64,000 bases of DNA from positions 337,514-401,513 of the forward strand of contig NW_005201298.1 in the NCBI RefSeq assembly GCF_000372725.1, in the 5' to 3' direction. Origin of the DNA: Emiliania huxleyi CCMP1516. Taxonomy: Eukaryota; Haptophyta; Isochrysidales; Noelaerhabdaceae. Position 1 is the stretch's first letter, and each line of letters opens with the position of its first letter. This document shows positions 1-11,156 of the stretch, piece by piece. The notes beneath the pieces are model-generated. The model saw nothing but the letters and a program-made list of their open reading frames with translations. It did no database searches and was not told the DNA's origin. Position numbers and translations under genes: made by a program.

Positions 1-642
1 TCTCGAGGAGTACATACAGATAGACCCTCCAACCATCAGAAAACTCCGACCTGATCGGTCGTACTGACCGCCGACAGATCACTCCAGGCAGCAGACAGGC
101 CGACGTCTGCACGCGGCCGGCCGGGCGAGAGGCTTGACACGATCCGACCCTGCGACCCTGACGCTGCTGCTCTAGCTATCAGCCATGCACTGCTGACTGC
201 TGCCACAATGTGCGACCTGTGCTGGCCCACTTGGCGGCCTTCCCGGTCAGTGGTGAGGCGCAGTTCAGAGCTGTCGATGGCGCGATGCCGCACTGGTCCC
301 ACATTGGTGACACGAGACCACCAAGTTTGCCGGTCCAAGAGAGAGGCACCGGCGCTGTCCTGAGAAGGTGCGTGGTCCCTCTTGACTGCCCATGCGCGCG
401 AGGCTGTGTAGGCATAGCCTCGAGAGTGCCAGCAGCCCATCCGAGGTGACGCGCATTGCGCCAGAAGCGTGCACGCAGCTGGAAGGACACCTTCCTACTG
501 GCCGTACGATCAGGTCGTCACTGAATGCTTAATACTAAGGCCGCGAGCTATGCAGGTGATCAATTGTGCATCATGGCACGGTCAGCTGCGCCGACAGGCT
601 GTCGCAAGGCGTGCCGTGATAGCATGGCCGCAAGTACGCCGA
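1..642. other. no gene recognised
   Basis: Several overlapping short ORFs on both strands have no recognisable domain and no consistent codon bias. I see no RNA gene or repeat that recurs elsewhere in the window. Confidence 0.5.
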
Positions 643-2918
643 ATTCCCATGAAAGTCAGTCAGTCAGTCTTACACACCTCCAAGCATGGAGGACGGGCCC
701 ACACGCACACACACGCTGGCCTGCACACGATTGGCTCGGGAGCCGACACGAGGCACGCTGTCACCGGCCGTAGCACTGGGTCCGGACTGCTGGACACACA
801 GCACACAGCTCACAGAACAGCTCACGAGGTGGCGCTGTATAGTGGGGTTAATGGTTGGGTAGTAGGGCTAGAGGGTCGCTCTACACTTAGCCTCTGCAGC
901 GAGCGAGCGCTCAACTTAGCCCCCACACGGAGCCGGGCTCGGACTTAGACGCTGTATGGTCGGGGGCCATGAACTTAGACGACATAAGGCCAACTCCGGG
1001 CAAAACCCGGGTATACCTGAAAAGCCTCCAGGTTTACCCGAAATACCTGGACGCGTCCCACCAACGTATGCCGCGTATGCCGCGCACGACGCCATATCGC
1101 CTTCTCCCAGGGCCAGTGCGCTACTTGCGGCGCGCAACGCCTGCTCAAGTACCCCCCCACCATGTGCTGCCGCTATGCGTGCCTTAAGGCGGCTGCGGCG
1201 AAGCGGCGGGCGCGGCATGCCGATGGCAGTGCGGACGATGCGGTTGCGATGTGTTCTGCTTCAAGATCGTGGCGGTGCTTGGCATGCACTTCTGCGATCC
1301 CAATCAGCTCATCGCAACGAAGCAGCGCAACAAGCTGGCTGCTGCCAACAAGGCCCTATGCTACCTCACGCGCGGATCGTTCAAAGAGGACCAGCACACA
1401 CAGGCTTCACCGTCACGCGTTTGATTAAGCTTGAGGAGCTTCGTGTCATGTGAGAACTGTTTGGCTAGACGTCGCTCAAGAATGAAGGAGCAGCAACGAA
1501 AATCGGAAGAGGAGGATGCTGAGGCGGCGATTGCTAAGCATGAAGAGGATCCATCGCCCTCCGCAGGCGAAGAAAATTTGGGGGCTGCGCCGTATCGTTG
1601 ATCACGGTGGGAGCCTCCTGGCCCCAGGCCGTGCCACGGCCGACTTAGCCGATGTAAGAGGCTCCCGCTGATCTTAGACCGCGCAAGCACTCCAGCGTGG
1701 CTAGCCACACTTAGACCCGTCCAGCCTCGAGGCTCAGAACTTAGACTACTACCCAACCAGTGTGGGGTTCTCAGGGACCGACACAGGAGAAGAAGGTGGG
1801 GCACAGGGACAGGACACAGGACTCACGAACTGATATCCCAACCCGCGCCGGGGGCGGTGGCGCGCGCGAGCGCCGGGGTGTTTTGGACCCGCAGTCTGGC
1901 AGGCGCCAGGCCACAGATCCGCCGGCAGAGCCTTCAAGCCGCATCCGCGATCCGCGCCGGCTCTCAGAAGAGATCCGGCGCGATGCTGACCGCGTCCTCG
2001 CAGCGGACCACCGAGTTCACGATGATGTCCGAGGAGAAGCGGTGCAGCTGCGGCACGATGCGGTAGTCGCACAATGCCGCATTGCGGTTTGCGGCACTCC
2101 TGCTGCAACGCGCGCGCGGCGGTGAGGAGAGCGCGAGCCCTTGAGCTGCTGGAGTCAGTCCATCGCCCGCGCATGCGCGCTGGCCTTGAGGTGGTTCCAC
2201 CAACAACTGGCCCAGGGGTTGTGACCCTGCGCAAAGCGCAGGAATTTGCCGAGCGCGCCCTTGGTCCTAGGGCCCCGCTCGGGGAGTTGAAGGCGGCCGC
2301 CGTGGTGCGCGTAAGGGTTCCGGAGAACCTCTTGGCACCACGCGAGTGGCGGCCGCCAGCCCGCCACTCCGACGCGCCGCCGGTGGCGCCGCGCAGAGCG
2401 CGCAGCACCACCAGAGGTGCGCCCAAAAGCCACGCAGCTGCACCGCTTCTCCTCGGACATCATCGTGAACTCGGTGGTCCGCTGCGAGGACGCGGTCAGC
2501 ACCGCGCCGGATCTCTTCTGAGAGCCGGCGCGGATCGCGGATGCGGCTTGAAGGCTCTGCCGGCGGATCTGTGGCCTGGCGCCTGCCAGACTGCGGGTCC
2601 AAACACCCCGGCGCTCGCGCGCGCCACCGCCCCCGGCGCGGGTTGGGATATCAGTTCGTGAGTCCTGTGTCCTGTCCCTGTGCCCCACCTTCTTCTCCTG
2701 TGTCGGTCCCTGAGAACCCCACTATACAGCGCCACCTCGTGAGCTGTTCTGTGAGCTGTGTGCTGTGTGTCCAGCAGTCCGGACCCAGTGCTACGGCCGG
2801 TGACAGCGTGCCTCGTGTCGGCTCCCGAGCCAATCGTGTGCAGCGTGTGTGTGCGTGTGGGCCCGTCCTCCATGCTTGGAGGTGTGTAAGACTGACTGAC
2901 TGACTGATTCCCATGAAA
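643..2918. mobile_element. foldback (long inverted repeat) element with flanking direct repeat
   Basis: The left arm is 655-849 plus 1762 to about 2057. It is the reverse complement of the right arm, about 2437-2906. The arms end in a GTCA/TGAC run next to a long shared block. Immediately outside both ends lies the 12-nt direct repeat ATTCCCATGAAA (643-654 and 2907-2918), which looks like a target-site duplication. The central 380 nt is unpaired and has no recognisable ORF. The left arm is interrupted by a separate insertion (850-1761). The arms contain ORFs in several frames, but their palindromic symmetry explains them. Superfamily is unknown; a foldback or MITE-like non-autonomous DNA element is the best description. 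Confidence 0.75.
850..1761. mobile_element. non-autonomous hAT-like DNA transposon, 912 bp
   Basis: The element starts AATGGTTGGGTAGTAG and ends with the inverse CTACTACCCAACCAGT, a 16-nt terminal inverted repeat with one mismatch. It is flanked by the 8-nt direct repeat GTGGGGTT (842-849 and 1762-1769), the duplication length typical of hAT elements. Both subterminal regions carry repeated ACTTAG(AC) motifs, as hAT subterminal repeats often do. The right arm of the surrounding foldback (near 2709-2745) carries the same locus without the insertion and with one GTGGGGTT, so it is an internal empty site. No transposase is encoded, so it would need one from elsewhere. Confidence 0.85.
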
Positions 2919-3325
2919 ACAAGTAAAAAATCGCGAAAAAAGAAAAAAAACTCCAAAAAATCGGCGCCTGCGGCGGGCCATGGGACCCCATCTCCCCCCC
3001 GCATGGACACCCTCTGGGCCCCCCGCGCCGGCCCAGAGGCGTGGCCCCCCGCCGTGCAGAGACGAGAGAGCCACTTGTGAGTGCGACTTTTACCTTGAGC
3101 TAGTGGTTTCTTGCTCTTGTTCGTGTTATTCGCGCACACATAACAAACAAGCTGGAGAGAGCGCTGGGCAAAACCCCCGCAAAAAGAAGCTCTCGTTGAT
3201 CACACGTGCGCACAGCGCAGTCCCGCACAGATCAGTCCTTCAGTCGCCACTCACAGTCACACGAATCATGAATACCGTAGTCGAGACAGAGTGCTGCTCC
3301 CACGTAGAGGCCGCTCGGCGGCCAG

Positions 3326-4455
3326 TCACTCGTCACGCAGCCCCTTGAACGGGCTCGCCGAGCCTGTCCGGAGCGTCTTTCGCGCTATCTCGTCGGCGGG
3401 GTCGATCCGCTTGAACTCGTTGAATGAAACCTCCTCGCCGGGCGGGACATAAAACCTGAAGCAAGCGCGCCGAGGCGGGTGGGGGGTGGGTCCGCCCACC
3501 CCCGCCGGGCGGCACGGCGGGACCGGCACCGGTTGCGGATGCGGCGGGCCTCCGAGCCAACCTAGGGGGGGGAGGCTCCGAGGAGGCTCTGAGGAGGCTC
3601 GGAGAAGGCTCTCTAAGTCTGTCTCTGCGGGCCTCCAGCCGTGTGGAGGGGGCAGGGGGCGGGAGACGTGTGCGCGAGGTGTCTGGGAGGCGTCTGGGAG
3701 GCGTCTGAGGCAGCTCTTGTGCCGACCATGTACATCGTCGTGAGCAGAAAGACCGAGGCGCACATTGCAATGCTCTCCTGGAGAGGGGCCGAGGGCGCGA
3801 ACATGACACCCCCGCCTGCTGCCGCCCATCCGGTGTGTGGGGATCTCGCGAGTGTTCGCCCTCGCCGCGCGCGCGCTCTCGCGCTCTCGCTCCGGCGGAA
3901 GCCCCCCCCCCCCCCCCCCCCCGCGCCGGGAGACTTGCCCTAGCCATGTCCTAGCCTTCCCCGGCCGTGGCGCGCGCCTCCATCAGCACCCAAGCGGCGG
4001 CAAACATGCAGCCGAGGGTGGAGAGCACACCGAGCGCGAAGCAGGTGAAGATGAAGGTTCGCTCGTCGTTCATCGAGTCGACTGCGTAGTCCATCGAGCC
4101 GTCGAGCCCGCGCAGCGCCTTGCCCGATCCCCAGACCGTCACAAACATCACCATTGCGACACAGATGAAGTTGACGCAGACGGAGGCGGTGATGAAGAAG
4201 TGGAGCACGCCCTTGGCAAAGGCGCGCTCCGGCGGCAGGTCAATCTCCACAAAGGAGGTGAGCGTGAAGCCCGCCATGATCGCCGACTGCGAGCCGACGG
4301 CCGAAAAGTTCGAGTTGAACAGCTTGAGCTCCCGCTCCCGCAGGTTGATGGCGCGCTGCTTGACCTCGCTCTGCAGCAGCAGCTTGTCCGCCGCAAGCAT
4401 GAGCAGCAGCTTCCGGTGGTACCGGCCACAGCAGCGGGCGCTCGGTGTGCGGCAC
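3326..4455 (-). CDS. four-helix membrane protein, Orai-like (putative Ca2+ channel)
   Basis: I read three exons: about 4455 to 3957, 3777 to about 3712, and 3455 to 3326 (stop TGA). Exon 1 has a charged helix (LRERELKLFNSNFS) leading into TM1 (SAIMAGFTLTSFVEID), TM2 (VLHFFITASVCVNFICVAMV) and TM3 (TFIFTCFALGVLSTLGCMF). Exon 2 holds a fourth hydrophobic stretch (IAMCASVFLLTTMYMVG). Exon 3 encodes an amphipathic tail starting FYVPPGEEVSF. Four TM segments, with TM1 preceded by a basic helix and carrying a mid-helix glutamate, resemble the Orai/CRAC family, but I cannot confirm homology by eye. The start is uncertain: the upstream reading frame runs into a dispersed repeat (4495-4640), so the gene may be 5' truncated or have a first exon further up. 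The middle intron carries a poly-C tract at 3905-3922. Confidence 0.45.
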
Positions 4456-4494
4456 AGCAAGCAGCAGAAGATTTTTCTGTTCTGATCTCTCGAG

Positions 4495-4640
4495 GTGTCT
4501 TTTGAGCCTGTTTGTGTCTGTGTGTCGCTCGTGCGTGTCGTCATCATCTGTCTAGCGTCCACCCATACCGCGTTGGTGTCCAGTCCGAGCCTGGCTGTTC
4601 TTCACCTTTCTACCTACCTACCTACCTCGTACCTCGAGGT
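4495..4640 (+). repeat. dispersed repeat with CCTACC tail
   Basis: The block from TGTGTCGCTCG through the CGTTGGTGTCCAGTCCGAG core to a run of CTACC recurs at 31918-32045 (+), around 55005-55130 (-), and twice within 60905-61130 (-). Shorter matches lie near 49795-49835. Copies differ by small substitutions and in the length of the CTACC tail. Confidence 0.7.
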
Positions 4641-4676
<36 letters not shown>

Positions 4677-4678
<2 letters not shown>

Positions 4679-5207
4679 TTATCCGTTAGTGCGGACGTCG
4701 CCGCGGCTCGCCTCTGCCGCGGCGGCTGCTGCGCGCACGCGGCGGCGCCGCTCTCTCGCGAGACGGCTGGCGACGCGGCTCGCCGCCGACGTACGGTGCG
4801 CTCGTCCGACGGTCCGCAGCGTGGCGTGCGCGGCGCTGAGCGCCGCTCTGCGAGCGCCTCTGCGCCTGCACTGCCTGTCTCTGTTGCTGTTGGTGGTGGT
4901 GGTGCTGCTGCTGCTGGTGCCGATGCTGCTGCTGGCGCGGCGCGGCTGTGCGACTGGGCTCGACGCGCGCGTCGCGAGCGTCTGACGCGGCGGGCGGCGT
5001 CGGGCAGGTGCGCTTCTCTCTCGGGTGGTGGTGGTGGTGCTGCTGCTGCTGCTGGTGGTGCAGATGCTGCTGCTGGTGCGGCGCGGCTCTCCGACGCGAC
5101 TCGATGCGCGCGTCGCGGCTATCTGACGCGGCGGGCGGCGTCGCGGGCGGCAGCGGTGGCGGCTCGCGGGTGGAGGTGGAGGCTGGTGGCTGTGGTGGAC
5201 TTTGAGT
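4677..5207 (+). repeat. inverted segmental duplicate of 50287-50817
   Basis: This block matches the reverse complement of 50287-50817 over its whole length with scattered substitutions. Both copies sit beside a simple GA/CT tract. An open frame reading a Leu/Val-rich stretch (from GTG/CTG runs) is kept in both copies, but the similarity is explained by recent duplication, so I do not call a gene. Only one of the two copies adjoins an RCC1 gene. Confidence 0.8.
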
Positions 5208-7347
5208 TTATTTCATGGTCGTGTGCGGGGACCGGGGGGTCAACCGGGAGGCAGGGGGTTCAACCAGGCGACGGAGGACCGTGGGCCATCGCGGGGACTG
5301 CTGCGTACGGAGGACGCGGCAGGCAGATCCGGATGGTCTCACCCGGTGGGAGGCACCGAGGCGTCTTGGACGCTCAGCTCTACCTTAAGCTCCTGAGGGG
5401 CGCGTGGTTGTAACCACGTAGTATGACTACAACCCACCACAGACACCCTCCCCCACTCCTCACGTGTGTTCACACCCTCACCCTCTCCTCTCTCCTCTCT
5501 CTCTCTCTCTCTCTCCTCTCTCTCCTCTTGTCTGTGCTGTCTGCCTGACTCAGGCACTCAATCTGCCGATGCGTGATTGTGTGTGGGCTGCTCCGAGGGG
5601 GCCCTCTGTGCGATCCGACGGGTAGGGGGGCTGTGCCCGGGCGGTGTCCGGTGTGGAGTCCCCTTCTGATCCCGCCTGTGGTGTTGGGTGTGAGGTCGTG
5701 GAAGCTTCGATCCCAAGGGGGGGAGCCGAGCCCACTCATAACCAACTCTCAGGGGCAGTAGGTGGGCGAGCTTCAGGCACGCTCATCTCGATCGTCAAGA
5801 CGTTGCTACGCGCGGTCTTCCGCGGGGGGAGCTGCGTCGACGGGTGCGGGACCGCGGCGCAGCCAGTGCCGTGGCGATGCCTCCGGCTGTTTGCGGCGGG
5901 CGGCTTGCTGCTCGCTGCGATGGCGAAAAACTCGTCTCGCCACACGCCAAGGGCTTATGCTCTGGCGAGACGTGAGGCGCATGCGCCCAGGAGGGGAGGG
6001 GGCATGTGTAACGACACTGCTAGAGATGCCTTTCGGGGCCCAGAGATAAAACTTCTGTGATGCCATGCGTGACCTAGTAGTGTCCCCAGCTATGGGCGTG
6101 TCCACGTTGGAGCCAGGTGTGGTGTGGGCGCGAGAATAGCTCCGCCGTTCATGGAGGCAACCGATGCGAGTCGACTGGTGTGTGTCGTCGTGGTTTCGTA
6201 TCAAGAATTCTCTCTCTCTCTCTCTCTCGAGGTGGATATCCTTTGGCCGCGTTGGGTAGCGAGGATCTTTTCTGATCAGGTCACAATGCAGCGTGCGAGC
6301 AGCGTGCGAGCTCCGCCACGGGTGCCGAGGCCGACGCGAGGTAATGGGCCCCTGGGCCTGGCACTCACACGGCGCGACGGCGGTTCGCAAAGGGCGAGAT
6401 GGTGGCGCACGAGCCCCGCCGCTTAGCGGCCACCGAGTAGTCACGGAATGCGCGAGCTGCCTTCTCCCGCACCATGGCCGCGGTGTTTCGCATGGTTATT
6501 TTCTGATTGGTCGTCTGTCTCGTACGTACTCTCTCGTCTCGTACGGAACAAGGCTCGCTTGACCGTCCCCAAGTTTTCGTTGCAGTTCACAGCCTTGTTA
6601 TTGAGAAGAAAATACCTCCTATGGCGCTGTGCGTTCACAGTAATCATGTTCACGCGGTCGCCAAGACTCGGTCCCCAGAGCCTCGGATTTATAGTATTAC
6701 TGCTCGACGGACACTACTAAACCCGACTACTGAACCAATCGGACGTCGACAAGCCATTGGAAGACACTTGACAGCCGCCGGCGACGATGGAGTGTGCAAT
6801 GTGCAGGCGTCATGCTGGGCAATGTTGCGTGTGGCGCACACCTTGCATGCATGGCGCATGCTGCCATGCATGTTGCCGGCACCTGGAGCATGTCCGCGGC
6901 ACGCCAGCCGTGAGTGCACTGCGAGCAATCGCGAGAACACGCGCAGGAGCCTCGGACGCGGTCCTATCACTGCTCGCGAGATATTCCGTTCGGCGTAGCT
7001 CAACAGCTATGTCACCGTGTGTGGTGGTAGGTATATTGTTGGCAAATCACACGGTAGCATTGGCGACGGAGCCCCTTAGAAAGGAGCGCCGTTCACAGCG
7101 CCGAAGTTGTGAAAACACCCGCCGGCCAATCGCACACAGGAGGGGCGCATCGCACCTATGCGATGGTCGCTGTGCAGTGTGACTGAAGCCACTACAGGTC
7201 CTGGCTTTGGTTTCACAACGCGTTTGTCCTCGCTATGGTACGGCGCTCACCAGATGCGACAGGAGGGCTAAAATCCGGAATATAGACTGCCAAGAGGGTG
7301 CTCTAGGCCGCGAAGACACCACACACGGTCTCCCTACTCATGAGCGG
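5208..7347. other. gene-poor region with simple repeats and a dispersed block
   Basis: No supported gene. A CT microsatellite lies at about 5490-5530. Positions 6128-6225, ending in another CT run, recur at 36118-36222. The following 6228-6272 (GTGGATATCCTTTGGCC onward) recurs at 40016-40055 and inverted at 53262-53300. Short ORFs here have no recognisable domain. Confidence 0.6.
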
Positions 7348-8656
7348 CTAGCAGGAGGGTGCCAAAAATGAGGCGCGTTGTGAAACCGCAGCTGGCCCCG
7401 CCGACGGGTAGCACAGGTCATGAGTGAGGCCACGCCAGCTGCCTCGGGTGCTCTGTGTGGTCGGCCTGGACCTTGCCGCAAGCCTCGAGCAGCGGAGAAG
7501 CACTGTCCTTGAAGTCCAGACATGCTTCGCCGCCGTGGCGCAGCGCCGCAGTGCGAGCGAGCACTGCAGTGCAGTGATCGCTTGGACTGCGGCACCCATC
7601 GACTCCCTGCGCTCCGGGCACATTGGCACATGTGCCGGCGGCCTTGTGGATGGCTCGGACACGATCTGCACGACGGCGCGGCGTCGCGAGGCGGCCGTGT
7701 TGTGAAAACGAAGCTGTTGCGAAACCGAAGCCAGGACCTGTAAAGCCGTAGCCTGCTTCGAGGGTGTCAGCGTCACGGCTTGCGAATTGCCGCTGGTGGC
7801 CTCCGAGCGTATGCTCACTGCCGCGACGTCCACGGCGAGGTCGTCGTCGTCGCCGTCGGGGCTGCTGCTGCTCGGCTTGATGCGCGCGATGGCCTCCTCG
7901 GGCGGAGTGCTGATGGGCGGAGAGCTGATCGCCGTCTGGACCGCGCTGACCCACTCGTCCGCGTCCGCGCTCGAGTCGACGCCAAACAAAAAGTCCTTGG
8001 CCGCCACGTGGACGACGAACTGGTGCGAGGGGCCTTTGGAATCGGCGCCCGCGCTCGGCACGCGCTCGACCGTCGCCGACGGGTCCAGCGGCATCATCCA
8101 GCTTGTTGGTCGTATCGGCCTCGTCGGTGCCGTCAAAGTAGCAGAGGGCCTGCGGGTTGAGCACGAGGAGCTTGCGCTTCCAGCGCACCGTCGAGAAAAG
8201 CCCGCGGCCGGATCCGCGCTTGCTCACGACGCCCTTCCGGGCCACGCTGCCCGCGGCGATCATCTCGGGGGCCGTGATGCCGCCACCGCCACCGTCGCCA
8301 CCGCCGCTGCCCGCCGCGCCGTCCTCGCCCTGCGCCGCGGCGAACGCCGCGGCTTGCGCGGCGGCGGCCGCCTTGGTATCGAAGGCGCGCCCCTCGCCGC
8401 GCGCACAGAGGCTCGCCACGTCGATGCCCTCCTCCTTGGCGCGCCAGTCCGTGTCGAGGTCGAACTCGAAGGTGCCGCCCCACCGCGGCAGCATGTTCTC
8501 GGGTGTGATGTGCGCCGATAGGTGCGAGAAGGAGGGCTTGAGGACCATCGCCTCGTACGTCTCGCGCCGCATGAAGGGCTTCACCAGCCGGAAGGCCCAC
8601 GTCACGAAGAGCGGCAGGCCGCAAAAGTGCGTCGACGAGAAGAGTAGGTCGTTCCT
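7348..8656 (-). pseudogene. CRAL-TRIO (Sec14-like) end plus PH domain, frameshifted and 5' partial
   Basis: From 8656 the frame reads the C-terminal part of a CRAL-TRIO lipid-binding domain (FVTWAFRLVKPFMRRETYEA, then LSAHITPENMLPRWGGTFEF). An Ala/Gly-rich linker follows, then a PH domain beginning VARKGVVSKR and RWKRKLLVL. At about 8094 the PH reading frame is lost. The +1-shifted frame then continues it as MPLDPSATVERVP, FVVHVAAKDFLFGVDS and ADEWVSAVQTAI, the last holding the conserved PH tryptophan. Removing one base would restore the frame, so this is either a pseudogene lesion or an assembly indel. The N-terminal half of CRAL-TRIO and any upstream exons were not found. The family binds lipids and phosphoinositides at membranes. 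The downstream tail to 7348 is of unknown reality. Confidence 0.65.
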
Positions 8657-9072
8657 GCCTCTGATGCCACTCTCGCGGCTTGCAGCGCGTCACTCACGCA
8701 TGCTCTCCAAGAGCTATGGCGGGCGCGTGTCGCGTGTGTGGGGCTGTAGCCTGTGTTTGGCAGGTCCGCGACCCGTTCACTATCTCAGAACCATGCCTCT
8801 GGGCCACACATCGCACACGGGGAGCAGCTCAGGGGCCCAGTAAGCCGCGGAATCTCGCCAAATGTCACAACCCACCTCACCCAGGGCTGGACCTAGCGTG
8901 TCCGAGTTTCCCCAGGGCCCCGGACGCGGACCCCGCGCAACTGCGCTCTCTGCCGTGCGGCGCGCGGCGCACGGTGCCTCCGGGGGCCCCCGCGGGCCGC
9001 CTCCCCCCAGAGCTTTGTGCGCGACAGGGGCTTGGCCTGTGGCGGTACACCGCCCTATATTCATATTTATCA

Positions 9073-10496
9073 TCATCCCGCTCCTGACCTGTCCTCTCCA
9101 CACACAGCTGTCATGTCCCCTCTCCTCTCCCTCTTCTCTGCCAGCGGGCACGCCATCGTCCCGGATCGGTCTTCATATGTACGCCGCATCAAGCCGAAGG
9201 CCTCCGTCTTTGGCGGCACTGCGCCCCACGCCTCCTCGAGCGCGCTGCAGTCGCCCGCGAGCTTGAGGTGGCCCAGCAGCTTCCAGCCCGCGATCCGCCC
9301 GTCCATGGCGCCTCTGCCGCACCGTGCCGCCGCGCCCGCGCCGCAGAGCGGCCGGATCTCCGTCGCCGAGTGGCGCGCCGCGCCGAGTTCCTCGAAGAGG
9401 GTGAGCCCGGAGGCGCGCTCCACGTCGGCGAGCGGCACGGCGAACTCGTCGATGTCGGGGTGGCCGCGCACCTGCGGGAGAGCGGGAGAGCGCGGGGGCA
9501 GGTCCAGGACAGGTCCAGGACGGGTCCAGGACGCGTCCAGAGGAGGGAGGAGGGGCGGGTGGCGACGCGCGCCGGGGCGTTTGGCAGCAGGAAGGCGGCG
9601 AGTCGCCTCTCGCCCGTGCCCGTCTGCTCGGCCAACACCACCTTGAAGAGGTGCGTCGGGACAGCCACCTCGTGCGGACCGATCACGTCGTAGGCGACGC
9701 GCCGCCGCCGTGGGCCGGGCCGCCGCCTGGCCGCACTCGCGTCGACGGCCGGAGAGGCAGAGGCGGCGGCTGCGGCTGAGGCTGCTGCCGGAGGCGGCGC
9801 GTCGCTCGCGGCGGAGCTGTCGTCCGGAAGGAAGAGTGGCCCTGTGCACGCGCAGAGACGTCTCAATCAACGGGCGGCCGGCACGCGACTGCAGTGCCAA
9901 GGTGAGGGCGGCGGGCGGGCGGCGGGCTGGTGCGCGGGCGCGAGGGCGCCCGAGACGACGTAGACGTCGCTGTACTCCTTGAGCAGGCCGCGCGACCAGC
10001 GCTCGAGCCGCAGCCAGTCGGAGCCGTTGTTGGAGAGCTCCTGCGGCAGAATGTTGGCCGAGAGCAGGAAGGTCTCGTCCAGCGCCTCCTGGGACTGCTT
10101 GTGCGCGCCGGCGGGAGCCATGTGGCCGCGCGACAGGCGCGAGCCTCGATAGTCGTCGTTGGTGGCTCGGAAGTCGGCCGGCACGCTCTCGTCGGCACGG
10201 AACTTGGAGTGCTTGCGGTCGACTCCGTCCGCATCGCTCTGGTCCCTCGAGTAGTGCTCCGCGACCCAGTTCGGGATCCTCAGCCGAAAGTTGATGCTGG
10301 AAGCGTATCCCTGCTTGACCACTACGTGCTCGTCCGAGGGCAGTCCATACGGGCAGAAGCGCCGTGCAAGCGCTGCAGGCGACGGAGGCGGCTCCTCCTC
10401 TTTGGACGGCCTCGACGCGCCGCCGAAGAGCACGGCGGCGGCGGCTCCGCCGACGGCGCCAGCCGCGGTGAAGCCGGCGGCGGCGAGGCGCTGCAT
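9073..10496 (-). CDS. EXOG/EndoG-family DNA/RNA non-specific endonuclease
   Basis: Three exons join in frame: 10496-9950, 9841-9573 and 9471-9073. The catalytic motif reads SRGHMAPAG, with the general-base His at residue 125, followed by ETFLLSANILPQ (Mg2+-ligand Asn about 148) and NNGSDWLRLE. Exon 2 begins PLFLPDD and contains YDVIGPHEVAVPTHLFKVV and AAFLLPNAP, the family's core strands. Exon 3 gives DEFAVPLADVERASGLTLFE and a C-terminal extension like that of EXOG. The N-terminus (AAAGFTAAGAVGGAAAAVLF) could be a mitochondrial anchor. EXOG acts in mitochondria on nucleic acids. Both introns (9842-9949 and 9472-9572) read GC-AG and each begins with a diverged copy of the next exon's first bases. 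The second is filled with GGACC/CGTCC tandem motifs. The Ser in SRGH, where EndoG has Asp, matches EXOG rather than EndoG. Confidence 0.85.
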
Positions 10497-11156
10497 GTGT
10501 GTCGACCGGGCACCGCTAATACGCGGAGGAAGAAAGAAAGAAACCACAAAAACGCAAGGCAGGGAGGAAGAACGGCACGCCGCCACCACAAACGCGGAGG
10601 AAGGGGGCGCTGATCGACCGGGTCCCGCCAAAAATTACGCAGAAGGCGGGGCGCTGATGTACCCCTGTGTCAGTGTGCCTGTGTGGTAGCGAGAGACTGC
10701 CAGCGACACGCTGGAGGCAGGTCGCTAGACTGAGATGAGACCGCCAGTGGATGTGGGAGTCCACCGCGCACCGCGCTGCGAGCCTGTCGTGTCCCTTGTC
10801 AGGAGCAGGAGAGCCCACCTGTCCCCCTGATCGTCCTTCCAAAATCCTGCTCGTGCAGGTGGGGACCCTGTCCTCGTCCCATCCCTCGTTTGGCGTGTCT
10901 GTTTTCTTTCTTTCTTTCTTTTACAAAACATATATTTTTTCTCTGATGTTCTGCGGTCCCTAATACGCATAAAAAAACGCGGACTCAATCAATTGTACTG
11001 CGGTGGTGTGAGTAAATGCACCATGAGCAAAAACCTGACAAGGAAAAGAATTTGCGGTATGCTAGCGTGGGATGTGTTCGACGGCCCCATGCCACAAAAA
11101 AGAAAAGAAGAAAACGGACCAAGAACGATAGACTTTTGCTGTAATTCTTTTTCTCG
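10497..11156. other. intergenic, no gene
   Basis: Contains CTTT-rich tracts (about 10902-10925) and a block near 10840-10900 (GTGCAGGTGGGGACC onward) that recurs at 36300-36355. It lies between two divergent genes and may hold their promoters, but I see no defined motif. Confidence 0.5.

Noticed and set aside
469..948. 159-codon ORF and its mirror at 2496-3074
   Set aside because: Both lie in the two arms of the foldback element and arise from its inverted repeat.
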